From the NCBI GenBank assembly GCA_016295225.1, contig JAEDLP010000115.1, forward strand, positions 1 to 5,118: a stretch of 5,118 nt of DNA, given 5' to 3'. The notes under the pieces were generated by a model. It did not search any database, had not been told where the DNA came from, and saw nothing but the letters and a program-made list of their open reading frames with translations. Shown one piece after another: positions 1 to 4,964 of the stretch. This stretch comes from Oscillospiraceae bacterium (lineage in GTDB: Bacteria > Bacillota > Clostridia > Oscillospirales > Oscillospiraceae). The translations under genes were made by a program, and so were the position numbers. Within the stretch, counting starts at the first letter, position 1; each line of letters opens with the position of its first letter.

Positions 1-55
1 AGAGATGGATGATTGTGCAAAAGGAAGAAAGCGCTTCCGTAATATGAAGATTTCC
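1..55. other. Upstream flank, no assignable gene
   Basis: This AT-rich flank has no recognisable gene. Two + strand frames are open from the left edge. One ends at TAG 71-73 and reads ...MDDCAKGRKRFRN... The other ends at TGA 43-45 and reads RWMIVQKEESASVI. Either could be the last residues of an upstream gene, or both could be chance. The stretch is too short to choose, and neither resembles a family I know. The cre-like palindrome at 26-39 lies inside it. Confidence 0.4.
26..39. promoter_or_regulatory. cre-like palindrome, possible CcpA/LacI-family operator
   Basis: The sequence AGAAAGCGCTTCCG surrounds the perfect 8-base palindrome AAGCGCTT (29-36). Against the idealised catabolite-responsive element TGAAAGCGCTTTCA it matches 11 of 14 positions; the mismatches are the first, twelfth and last bases. 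It lies 16 bases upstream of the predicted -35 box. In Firmicutes CcpA usually activates when it binds upstream of a promoter, as at ackA and pta. The outer TG/CA bases normally present in cre sites are partly missing, so this is only a candidate. Another LacI-family protein could bind it. GGAAG/CTTCC (23-27 with 34-38) could also form a small hairpin. Confidence 0.3.
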
Positions 56-84
56 TTGCATTACCAGAATTAGGCGCCTATACT
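56..84 (+). promoter_or_regulatory. Predicted sigma-A promoter of the ntp operon
   Basis: A -35 box TTGCAT (56-61) and a -10 box TATACT (79-84) are separated by exactly 17 bases. Each box matches 4 or 5 of 6 consensus positions, and there is no extended -10 TG. Transcription would start near position 91, giving a leader of about 90 bases before ntpF. It is the best promoter I can see in the window, sits in the AT-rich flank and precedes the first gene of a closely packed operon. The spacer holds the palindrome at 71-80. This is a prediction from sequence only. Confidence 0.6.
71..80. repeat. Perfect 10-base palindrome TAGGCGCCTA in promoter spacer
   Basis: TAGGCGCCTA is a perfect inverted repeat that fills the right part of the promoter spacer and shares its last two bases with the -10 box. 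A protein bound here would compete with or reshape RNA polymerase binding, so it could be an operator. A 10-base perfect palindrome turns up by chance in roughly one of six stretches of this length, so the evidence is modest. No known regulator motif is recognised. Confidence 0.25.
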
Positions 85-106
85 GTTCTAAAATACCAAG
101 GCGAAA

Positions 107-202
107 ATGGAGAATTTTTCTTTTGACGCGGAGGTAGAACTGGATCAAATAACAGGGTCAAAAGGGAAAGAGGTGAACAGATATGTCCCTGGAAGCAATT
201 GA
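107..202 (+). CDS. Possible 31-codon upstream ORF overlapping the ntpF start
   Basis: An ATG at 107 follows AAGG (98-101) with 5 bases of spacing and opens 31 codons, beginning MENFSFDAEVELDQ and ending VPGSN. Its TGA at 200-202 lies 20 bases inside ntpF in another frame. It would be on the transcript from the predicted promoter, and ribosomes on it would unwind the leader stem at 115-169. The product is small and fairly acidic at its N-terminus, with no signal peptide or motif I recognise. It may be a leader ORF acting by translation, a small protein, or chance. Conservation in relatives is not known. Confidence 0.15.
   Translation: MENFSFDAEVELDQITGSKGKEVNRYVPGSN
115..169 (+). promoter_or_regulatory. 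Predicted 5' leader stem-loop before ntpF
   Basis: Bases 115-127 can pair with 157-169 over 13 consecutive positions: 11 Watson-Crick pairs and two G-U pairs (118/166 and 119/165). The core is the inverted repeat CTTTTGAC/GTCAAAAG (120-127, 157-164). The loop is 29 bases and contains an SD-like GGAGGT (130-135). The 3' arm ends one base before the ntpF ribosome binding site at 170-175, so folding could present or occlude that site. There is no U-run after the 3' arm, so it is not an intrinsic terminator. No known riboswitch class is recognised. The stem is AU-rich and its stability has not been calculated. Confidence 0.35.
170..175 (+). promoter_or_regulatory. Ribosome binding site of ntpF
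   Basis: GAGGTG lies 7 bases before the ATG at 183. It supports that ATG as the ntpF start and lies directly after the 3' arm of the predicted leader stem. Confidence 0.65.
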
Positions 203-497
203 GAAGGTCACGGCATTGGAGTCGCAGATGCGGGAGCGGAAAGCTGCCGCGGAGGCGGAAGCCCGCCAGATAGCCGCTGACGCCGAGCGTGAGGGTATCG
301 CACTGCTTGAAAAAACACGCGCGGATGCAGTGGAGCGTGGCCGGAAGTTGCTGAAACAGGCCGAAGAGCGGGCCGCCAGGCAGGCGGATGAGATCCGGAG
401 CACGGCGGAAGCGGAAAGCGCCGCCCTGCGGGAAGCGGCCGGCAGGAACCTGGAGGAAGCTGCGGAGTTTATTGTCGGAAGGGTTGTGAAACACTGA
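183..497 (+). CDS. ntpF: V-type ATPase subunit G/H, peripheral stalk (NtpF/AhaH-like)
   Basis: This 104-residue protein is the small partner of subunit E in the peripheral stalks, which keep the catalytic head from turning with the rotor. It is almost entirely a charged, Ala/Glu/Arg-rich coiled coil from about residue 5 to 90, for example RERKAAAEAEARQIAADAER, with no membrane segment. It ends in a short hydrophobic segment, AEFIVGRVVKH, typical of the family. Length and composition match AhaH/NtpF proteins of about 100-110 residues. The start ATG has GAGGTG 7 bases upstream. The gene is first in the operon and its TGA is one base from the ntpI ATG. Coiled-coil sequence alone would be weak evidence; the assignment rests mainly on position before ntpI. 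The same protein is called subunit H or G in other naming schemes. Confidence 0.9.
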   Translation: MSLEAIEKVTALESQMRERKAAAEAEARQIAADAEREGIALLEKTRADAVERGRKLLKQAEERAARQADEIRSTAEAESAALREAAGRNLEEAAEFIVGRVVKH

Positions 498-498
498 A

Positions 499-2424
499 AT
501 GGCCATTGTAAAAATGAAGAAACTCCGCGTGATTGCCATGGCCGACCATCGGGAAGAACTGCTGAAGGGCCTCCTGAAGCTGGGATGTGTGGAGGTCAGC
601 GAGCCGGATGACAAGCTGGCCGACCCGGCCTGGGCCGCGCTGCTGAAGCGCGGAACCTCTGCCTTGGCGGAGACCAGGACCGAGCTGGCTGACGTCAATA
701 CGGCTCTGGCTGCCATCAAGCGATACGGGCAGGTCAAGGACGGCCTGTTCATCCAGCGGAAGGCGGTCTCGGAGCAGGAGTTCCTCGGTTCCGAAAGTGC
801 GGAAAGGGCCAAGGCGGCCAGCCAGAAAGTCGGCGGACTGCTGCAGGAGCTTTCCAGACTGCAGTCCGAGGAGGCGCGGCTGCTGTCCAGACAGGCGGCG
901 CTGCAGCCCTGGGTCCCCATGGACCTGCCGCTGGAGCAGGAGGGCACCGCCCACACGGTGTTCCGCATGGGTGTTTGCCCTGGAACCACGGACACCGGCG
1001 CCATTCGGACAGAACTGGCGGCGGCAGATGCGGCGGCGGAACTCTATGAGATCAACGCGGACAAACAACAGAAGTACTATTTGCTGATCCTTCACCGCGA
1101 AGAGGAGGAGAAGGTGCAGGAGATCCTGCGGCCCTTCAACTTCAGCGCCACGGCATTCCAGAACGTGACCGGAACCGCGGCGGAGAATGTGGAACAGCTG
1201 GACAAGCTGTTGGCGGAGAACCGCCGCCGGCAGGAGGAGGCCACCGCCGCCATCGTGCAGAGCGCGGAGGACCGGGATGCCCTGCGGATGTATGTGGACC
1301 GTCTGAATTCCGAGGCCTCCAAGGAGACCGGTGCGGAGCGGATGCTGACGGACGGGACCATCGTCTTTTTCGAGGGTTGGGTCCCGGCGGAAAAGCTCCG
1401 GCAGACGGAGACGCTGCTGGAAAAGCTGGGCTGTGCCTGGGATGCCGCAGACCCCACGGAGGACGAGATCCCCGATGTGCCGGTACAGCTGAAGAACAAC
1501 TGGCTGACTAAGCCGTTGAACATGGTGACGGAGATGTACTCTCTGCCTGCCTATGACAATGTGGACCCCAACCCCCTGATGGCGCCGTTCTTCATCCTGT
1601 TTTACGGCATCATGATGGCGGATATGGGCTACGGCCTGCTGATGATCCTGGCGGGTCTGATCGTGGGAAAGAAGTACCGGCCCAAGGGGACCATGGGGCA
1701 CATGTTTGGCCTGATGACCCTGTGCGGCATCAGCACCTTTATCATGGGTGCCATCACCGGCGGCTTCTTCGGCGACTTCCTGACCCAGGTGGTGAAGCTG
1801 ACCACCGGCGGCGATTTTGCTCTGCCGTCGCTGTTCACACCGCTGAACGACACGCTGATGATCCTGGTGGGCGCCATGGCCCTGGGCGTGGTGCAGATCG
1901 TCACCGGCATGGCCATCAGCTTTGTCCGAAAGATCAAGCGGGGCCAGTACCTGGATGCTCTGTTTGAAGAGGTCACCTGGTGGGTGGTCTTCGCGGGCAT
2001 CGGCTGTATGGCCCTGGGCGTCACCAACCTGGTGCTGTACGCAGGCATCGTGCTGATCCTGGCTGGCCCCATCATCACCGGAAAGGGCTTCGGCAAGATC
2101 ATGGGCATCTTTGGTTCCCTGTACAACCACGTCACGGGCTATTTCGGCGATATTCTGTCCTATGCCCGTCTGATGGCCCTGATGCTGGCAGGCAGCGTCA
2201 TTGCCCAGGTGTTCAACACTTTGGGTGCCATCCCCGGCAACATCGTCATTTTCATCATCATCTCCATGGCGGGCAACGCACTGAACTTTGCCCTGAACCT
2301 GCTGGGCTGCTACGTCCATGACCTGCGGCTCCAGTGCCTGGAGTATTTCGGCAAATTCTATGAGGACGGCGGCAAGCCCTTCCGTCCCCTGGCAATGCAG
2401 ACAAAATACGTGGATATCGAATAA
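499..2424 (+). CDS. ntpI: V-type ATPase subunit a/I, membrane stator (NtpI)
   Basis: This 641-residue integral membrane subunit forms the two ion half-channels against the c-ring. The N-terminus MAIVKMKKLRVIAM is typical of the family. Residues 1 to about 345 form the soluble arm that binds the peripheral stalks, with helical regions near 95-140 and 225-275. Residues from about 360 onward form the membrane domain, with about eight hydrophobic segments. The first contains PLMAPFFILFYGIMMADMG (359-377). The essential arginine is R557 in SYARLMAL. R610 in HDLRLQC corresponds to the second conserved arginine (R799 of yeast Vph1 by motif). The conserved tail EYFGKFYEDGGKPFRPL follows. Length is normal and nothing is missing. 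The start lies one base after the ntpF stop, and the nearest SD-like sequence (GGAAGGG, 477-483) is 15 bases away, so translation is probably coupled to ntpF. Confidence 0.98.
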   Translation: MAIVKMKKLRVIAMADHREELLKGLLKLGCVEVSEPDDKLADPAWAALLKRGTSALAETRTELADVNTALAAIKRYGQVKDGLFIQRKAVSEQEFLGSESAERAKAASQKVGGLLQELSRLQSEEARLLSRQAALQPWVPMDLPLEQEGTAHTVFRMGVCPGTTDTGAIRTELAAADAAAELYEINADKQQKYYLLILHREEEEKVQEILRPFNFSATAFQNVTGTAAENVEQLDKLLAENRRRQEEATAAIVQSAEDRDALRMYVDRLNSEASKETGAERMLTDGTIVFFEGWVPAEKLRQTETLLEKLGCAWDAADPTEDEIPDVPVQLKNNWLTKPLNMVTEMYSLPAYDNVDPNPLMAPFFILFYGIMMADMGYGLLMILAGLIVGKKYRPKGTMGHMFGLMTLCGISTFIMGAITGGFFGDFLTQVVKLTTGGDFALPSLFTPLNDTLMILVGAMALGVVQIVTGMAISFVRKIKRGQYLDALFEEVTWWVVFAGIGCMALGVTNLVLYAGIVLILAGPIITGKGFGKIMGIFGSLYNHVTGYFGDILSYARLMALMLAGSVIAQVFNTLGAIPGNIVIFIIISMAGNALNFALNLLGCYVHDLRLQCLEYFGKFYEDGGKPFRPLAMQTKYVDIE

Positions 2425-2428
2425 CTTT

Positions 2429-2435
2429 AAGGAGG
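2429..2435 (+). promoter_or_regulatory. Full-consensus ribosome binding site of ntpK
   Basis: AAGGAGG lies 9 bases before the ntpK ATG at 2445, in an AT-rich 20-base gap. It is a full-consensus site before the subunit needed in most copies, whereas ntpI just upstream has a poorly spaced one. This suggests NtpK is made in excess over NtpI from the same transcript. Confidence 0.8.
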
Positions 2436-2444
2436 AAATTCACT

Positions 2445-2927
2445 ATGGGATTCTTTGAAGCATTTGGCGGTTTGGCACTGGCGCTGCTGGGCGCCGGTCT
2501 GGCAGCAGTTCTCCCCGGCATCGGCTCCGCAAAGGGCACCGGCATCGCCGGCGAGGCAGGCACCGGCCTGCTGTGCCAGGACCCCTCTAAGTTCGGTAAG
2601 GTCATGATCCTGCAGGTCATCCCCGGCACCCAGGGCCTGTACGGCCTGGTGGTGTGGTTCTTCGCCATCTTCTCCATGGGCCTGCTGGGCGGCGTGCCCA
2701 ACCTGTCTGTGCAGCAGGGTCTGCAGTACTTCGCAGCCTGCCTGCCTATGGCACTGGGCGGCCTGTTCTCCGCCATCGCTCAGGGCCGCGTGGCTGCCGG
2801 TTCCATCAACATTCTGGCCAAGAAGCCCGACGACTGGTCCAAGGGCATGGTGCTGTGCATCACCGTGGAGTTCTACGCCATTCTGTCTCTGCTGGCTTCC
2901 ATGCTGATGATCATCAACATCGCCTGA
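2445..2927 (+). CDS. ntpK: V-type ATPase subunit K/c, rotor-ring proteolipid (NtpK)
   Basis: This 160-residue proteolipid forms the membrane rotor ring; E. hirae NtpK, 156 residues, makes a ring of ten. Four hydrophobic helices lie at about 5-27, 52-82, 92-116 and 134-158. They form two duplicated hairpins with Gly/Ala-rich inner helices (GAGLAAVLPGIGSAKGTG and PMALGGLFSAIAQGRVAAG). Only the second hairpin carries the ion-binding carboxylate, E142 in CITVEFYAIL. The helix-2 motif IPGTQGLYG gives T62, Q63 and Y66, and helix 3 gives Q113 in IAQGRV. These match T64, Q65, Y68, Q110 and E139 of E. hirae NtpK, the known Na+ site, with I59 at the backbone ligand L61. Sodium coupling is therefore inferred, not shown. 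Codon use is strongly biased (CTG, GGC, GCC, ATC), as expected for high expression. Confidence 0.98.
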   Translation: MGFFEAFGGLALALLGAGLAAVLPGIGSAKGTGIAGEAGTGLLCQDPSKFGKVMILQVIPGTQGLYGLVVWFFAIFSMGLLGGVPNLSVQQGLQYFAACLPMALGGLFSAIAQGRVAAGSINILAKKPDDWSKGMVLCITVEFYAILSLLASMLMIINIA

Positions 2928-2935
2928 CCCCATAG

Positions 2936-2944
2936 AAAGGGGAG
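2936..2944 (+). promoter_or_regulatory. Ribosome binding site of ntpE
   Basis: AAAGGGGAG lies 7 bases before the ATG at 2952 in the 24-base gap after ntpK, and fixes that start. Confidence 0.65.
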
Positions 2945-2951
2945 ACCTGAT

Positions 2952-3542
2952 ATGAAGGGAATCGAAAAAATCACGCAGCTGATCCAGACGGAAGCACAGT
3001 CTGAGATCGACAGCGTTCTGGCCAATGCCCGCCAGGAGGCGGACACGGTCGCCAGCCGTTACCAGGTCCGGGCCGAAGCCGAGGCCGCGGAGCTGGCAGC
3101 CAAGAATGAGAAGGCTGCCGCCGAGCGGGAGGAGCGTCTGGTGAGCGCGGCCCAGATGGAGGCACGCAAGGTCCTCCTGGCCGCCAAGCAGGAAATGGTG
3201 GAAAAGGCATACATCCGGGCGCTGGAGAAGCTGTGTTCCATGCCGCAGGAGCAGTATGTGGAGGTTCTGGCGGATCTGCTGATCCGGGCTTCCTCCACCG
3301 GCACCGAAGAGGCGGTCTTTTCCCCGGAGGACCGGGATCATGCGGGCAAGGCTGCCGTGGAAAAGGCCAACAAGGCCTCCGGCAAGCAGCTGGTCCTCTC
3401 TCAGGAGACTCTGCCCATCCAGGGCGGTTTCATCCTGCGGAGCGGCAATGTGGAGGTCAACTGCACCTTTGATACCCTGGTGCGTTTGCAGAAAGCGGAG
3501 ACCGCGGGAGCGGTGGCAAAGAAGCTGTTCCCGGAGGCATGA
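2952..3542 (+). CDS. ntpE: V-type ATPase subunit E, peripheral stalk (NtpE)
   Basis: This 196-residue stalk subunit pairs with NtpF as a heterodimer joining the catalytic head to NtpI. Residues 1 to about 95 are a long charged coiled coil that starts MKGIEKITQLIQTEAQSEID. A globular alpha/beta domain follows from about 100 to 196. It contains the family signature GGFILRSGNVEVNCTFDTLV (158-177), with G158, G159, N170, F173 and D174. Length is near the usual 190-200 residues. The start follows AAAGGGGAG by 7 bases. The stop TGA at 3540-3542 overlaps an ATG at 3539, but the real start of the next gene is more likely the TTG at 3560. The opening GIEKI resembles AIEKV of NtpF, as expected for two helices that lie side by side in the stalk. 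Confidence 0.97.
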   Translation: MKGIEKITQLIQTEAQSEIDSVLANARQEADTVASRYQVRAEAEAAELAAKNEKAAAEREERLVSAAQMEARKVLLAAKQEMVEKAYIRALEKLCSMPQEQYVEVLADLLIRASSTGTEEAVFSPEDRDHAGKAAVEKANKASGKQLVLSQETLPIQGGFILRSGNVEVNCTFDTLVRLQKAETAGAVAKKLFPEA

Positions 3543-3545
3543 CTG

Positions 3546-3552
3546 AAGGAGG
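3546..3552 (+). promoter_or_regulatory. Ribosome binding site that points to a TTG start for ntpC
   Basis: AAGGAGG lies 7 bases before the TTG at 3560, which is ideal spacing. It lies downstream of the alternative ATG at 3539 and so cannot serve it. For that ATG the only SD-like sequence is GGAGG at 3533-3537, one base away and too close. Confidence 0.8.
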
Positions 3553-3559
3553 AAGTGTC

Positions 3560-4564
3560 TTGGCGAAAAAAATCAAAGACACCGATTACCTGGCCATCTC
3601 CGCCCGCATCCGGGCCATGGAGACCGGGCTGCTGACCCGGGAACGGATGGAGCAGGTGCTGGATGCCCGCACGGATGAGGAGGCTGTCAAGATCCTCCAG
3701 GAGTGCGGATATCCGGAGCTGGACCCCACCCGGCCGGAGGCCATGGACGCGGCGTTGTCCGCCGCCCGGGAGGCCACCCTGGCCGACCTGGCCGACAGTG
3801 CGCCGGACCCCAGGTATATCGACATTTTCAAGCTGAAATACGACTATCATAACGTGAAGGCCATCCTGAAGGCGGACGCCATGGGAACGGACCCCGGCCA
3901 CATGCTGATGGATATGGGCAGGGTGGACGTCCAGACGCTGAAGGAGGCCATCCAGAGCGGAAAGACGGAGGAACTGCCCGCCTGTCTGGCTGCCGCCGCG
4001 GCGGAGGCCAAGGCGGTGCTGGACACCACCCGGGACCCCCAGCTGGCGGACATCGTGCTGGATAGCTGGTGCTACCGGGACATGGATGCGGTGGCCGAGG
4101 CCACCGGCAGCCAATTCCTCCACGGTTACGTGAAAGCCCAGATCGACGCTGCCAACCTGCGGGCTCTGGTCCGCACCATCCGGATGGGAAAGAACGCGGA
4201 GTTCCTGCGGGGCGTCCTGTTTGAGGGCGGCGACATCGACGAGGCAGCCATCCTGAAGGTCAGCGCCGACGGCGGCAGCGGCCTGATGGAGCTGTACGGC
4301 CCCACCCGGTTCCAGGCGGCCGCCGAGGCCGGCAGCGAGATCCTGCGGGGCGGCGCCATGACCCGGTTCGAAAAGCTCTGCGACGACGCGGTGGGAGACT
4401 ACCTCTCCGGCGCCCAGGCGGTGGCCTTCGGCGAAGCGCCTCTGCTGGCCTATCTGGCGGCCCGGGAGACGGAGTACACCAATCTCCGCATCTTGCTGCT
4501 TGGCCGCAGAACGGGTCTGCCCGCCGATGTGATCCGTGCCCGGCTCCGGGCCAGCTATGTGTAA
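3560..4564 (+). CDS. ntpC: V-type ATPase subunit C/d, rotor-ring connector (NtpC)
   Basis: This 334-residue helical, funnel-shaped protein (AC39/d family) sits on the c-ring and receives the central shaft of subunits D and F. It is soluble with no membrane segments. The N-terminus AKKIKDTDYLAISARIRAME and the motif KYDYHNVK (93-100) are typical, as are ANLRALVRTIRMGK and the late YLAARETEYTNLRILLLGR. Length matches the usual 330-350 residues. I chose the TTG start because AAGGAGG lies 7 bases upstream and family similarity begins at AKKIKDTDYL. An in-frame ATG at 3539 would add seven residues (MTEGGSV) that look like translated ribosome binding site, and would overlap the ntpE stop. If that ATG is used the protein has 341 residues. 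The next gene follows after 12 bases. Confidence 0.96.
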   Translation: MAKKIKDTDYLAISARIRAMETGLLTRERMEQVLDARTDEEAVKILQECGYPELDPTRPEAMDAALSAAREATLADLADSAPDPRYIDIFKLKYDYHNVKAILKADAMGTDPGHMLMDMGRVDVQTLKEAIQSGKTEELPACLAAAAAEAKAVLDTTRDPQLADIVLDSWCYRDMDAVAEATGSQFLHGYVKAQIDAANLRALVRTIRMGKNAEFLRGVLFEGGDIDEAAILKVSADGGSGLMELYGPTRFQAAAEAGSEILRGGAMTRFEKLCDDAVGDYLSGAQAVAFGEAPLLAYLAARETEYTNLRILLLGRRTGLPADVIRARLRASYV

Positions 4565-4576
4565 GGCGGTGTAACG

Positions 4577-4894
4577 ATGGCAACAACGTATCGGATCGCC
4601 GTGATCGGCGACTGGGAATCCGTCATGGGATTCCGTGCCCTGGGCCTGGACGCCTATCCCGTCACCTCTGTGGAGGAGGCAAAGGAGAAGGTCCGCGAGC
4701 TGGCCAAAAGCGACTGCGCGGTGATCTATCTCACCGAGACGCTGGGAAAGGATATGGAGGACGTGCTGTCCCGCTACAAGGACGAGCTGACCCCCGCCAT
4801 CATCCTGATCCCCGGCCGGGAGGGCTCTCTGGGCATCGGCAAGAACAATATCCAACGGGCTATCGAACGGGCCGTTGGAGCGGATATCCTGTAA
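4577..4894 (+). CDS. ntpG: V-type ATPase subunit F, central stalk (NtpG/AtpF)
   Basis: This 105-residue central-stalk subunit binds subunit D and turns with it inside the catalytic head. The N-terminal Rossmann-like half begins with a beta strand and the signature YRIAVIGDWESVMGFRALGL, and continues to AVIYLTETLGKDM. A strand AIILIPG (about 74-80) and the loop GREGSLGIG lead to the C-terminal helix NNIQRAIERAVGADIL, which contacts subunit D in known structures. Length matches the usual 100-110 residues. The start ATG has AAGGCGGTG (4563-4571) 5 bases upstream, overlapping the ntpC stop. The E. hirae gene for this subunit is called ntpG; many annotations write V-type ATP synthase subunit F or atpF. 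It must not be confused with ntpF at the operon start. Confidence 0.97.
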   Translation: MATTYRIAVIGDWESVMGFRALGLDAYPVTSVEEAKEKVRELAKSDCAVIYLTETLGKDMEDVLSRYKDELTPAIILIPGREGSLGIGKNNIQRAIERAVGADIL

Positions 4895-4964
4895 AGCTAT
4901 TAAGCATGACAGATGAGACAAACAGCCTCGGAAGAGAATTTTCCAAGGAAGAAGGTATTCTGAT
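4895..4964 (+). other. 70-base AT-richer gap between ntpG and ntpA
   Basis: This is the longest gap inside the operon and is visibly lower in GC than the genes beside it. It holds a 20-codon ORF from ATG 4906 to TGA 4966-4968 (MTDETNSLGREFSKEEGILI), with no clear ribosome binding site. Its stop overlaps the ntpA TTG as TTGA. A weak stem can form between 4926-4933 and 4941-4948 (seven pairs, one mismatch, 7-base loop). Weak promoter-like boxes TTGGAG (4875-4880) and TATTAA (4898-4903) are 17 bases apart. There is no terminator, so ntpA is expected to be on the same transcript. Confidence 0.5.
4945..4955 (+). promoter_or_regulatory. Purine-rich ribosome binding site of ntpA
   Basis: AAGGAAGAAGG contains two AAGG elements. 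The second (4952-4955) is 9 bases before the TTG at 4965 and supports that start. Confidence 0.6.

Noticed and set aside
115..169. Intrinsic transcription terminator or attenuator
   Set aside because: The stem is AU-rich and is followed by purines (GAGGTG), not a U-run, on either strand. A simple terminator does not fit.
183..497. F-type ATP synthase subunit b or a generic coiled-coil protein
   Set aside because: There is no N-terminal membrane helix as in F-type b, and it lies directly before a V-type subunit a gene.
78..1004. 308-codon minus-strand frame over ntpF, the leader and the start of ntpI
   Set aside because: It is antisense to ntpF and ntpI, Ser/Ala-rich and without recognisable domains. 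Its stop side runs through the operon's promoter region.
469..2319. 616-codon open frame on the minus strand opposite ntpI
   Set aside because: It is antisense to a clearly conserved membrane protein, rich in His, Gln and Gly, and has no family features. Long antisense frames are expected opposite GC-rich genes with biased third positions.
2427..3341. 304-codon minus-strand frame opposite ntpK and ntpE
   Set aside because: It is a shadow of the heavily codon-biased ntpK, with no recognisable domain and Gln/His-rich composition.
4875..4903. Internal promoter for ntpA
   Set aside because: TTGGAG and TATTAA are spaced by 17 bases but match the consensus at only 3 and 4 of 6 positions, and the -35 lies in ntpG coding sequence. 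It is too weak to list as a feature.
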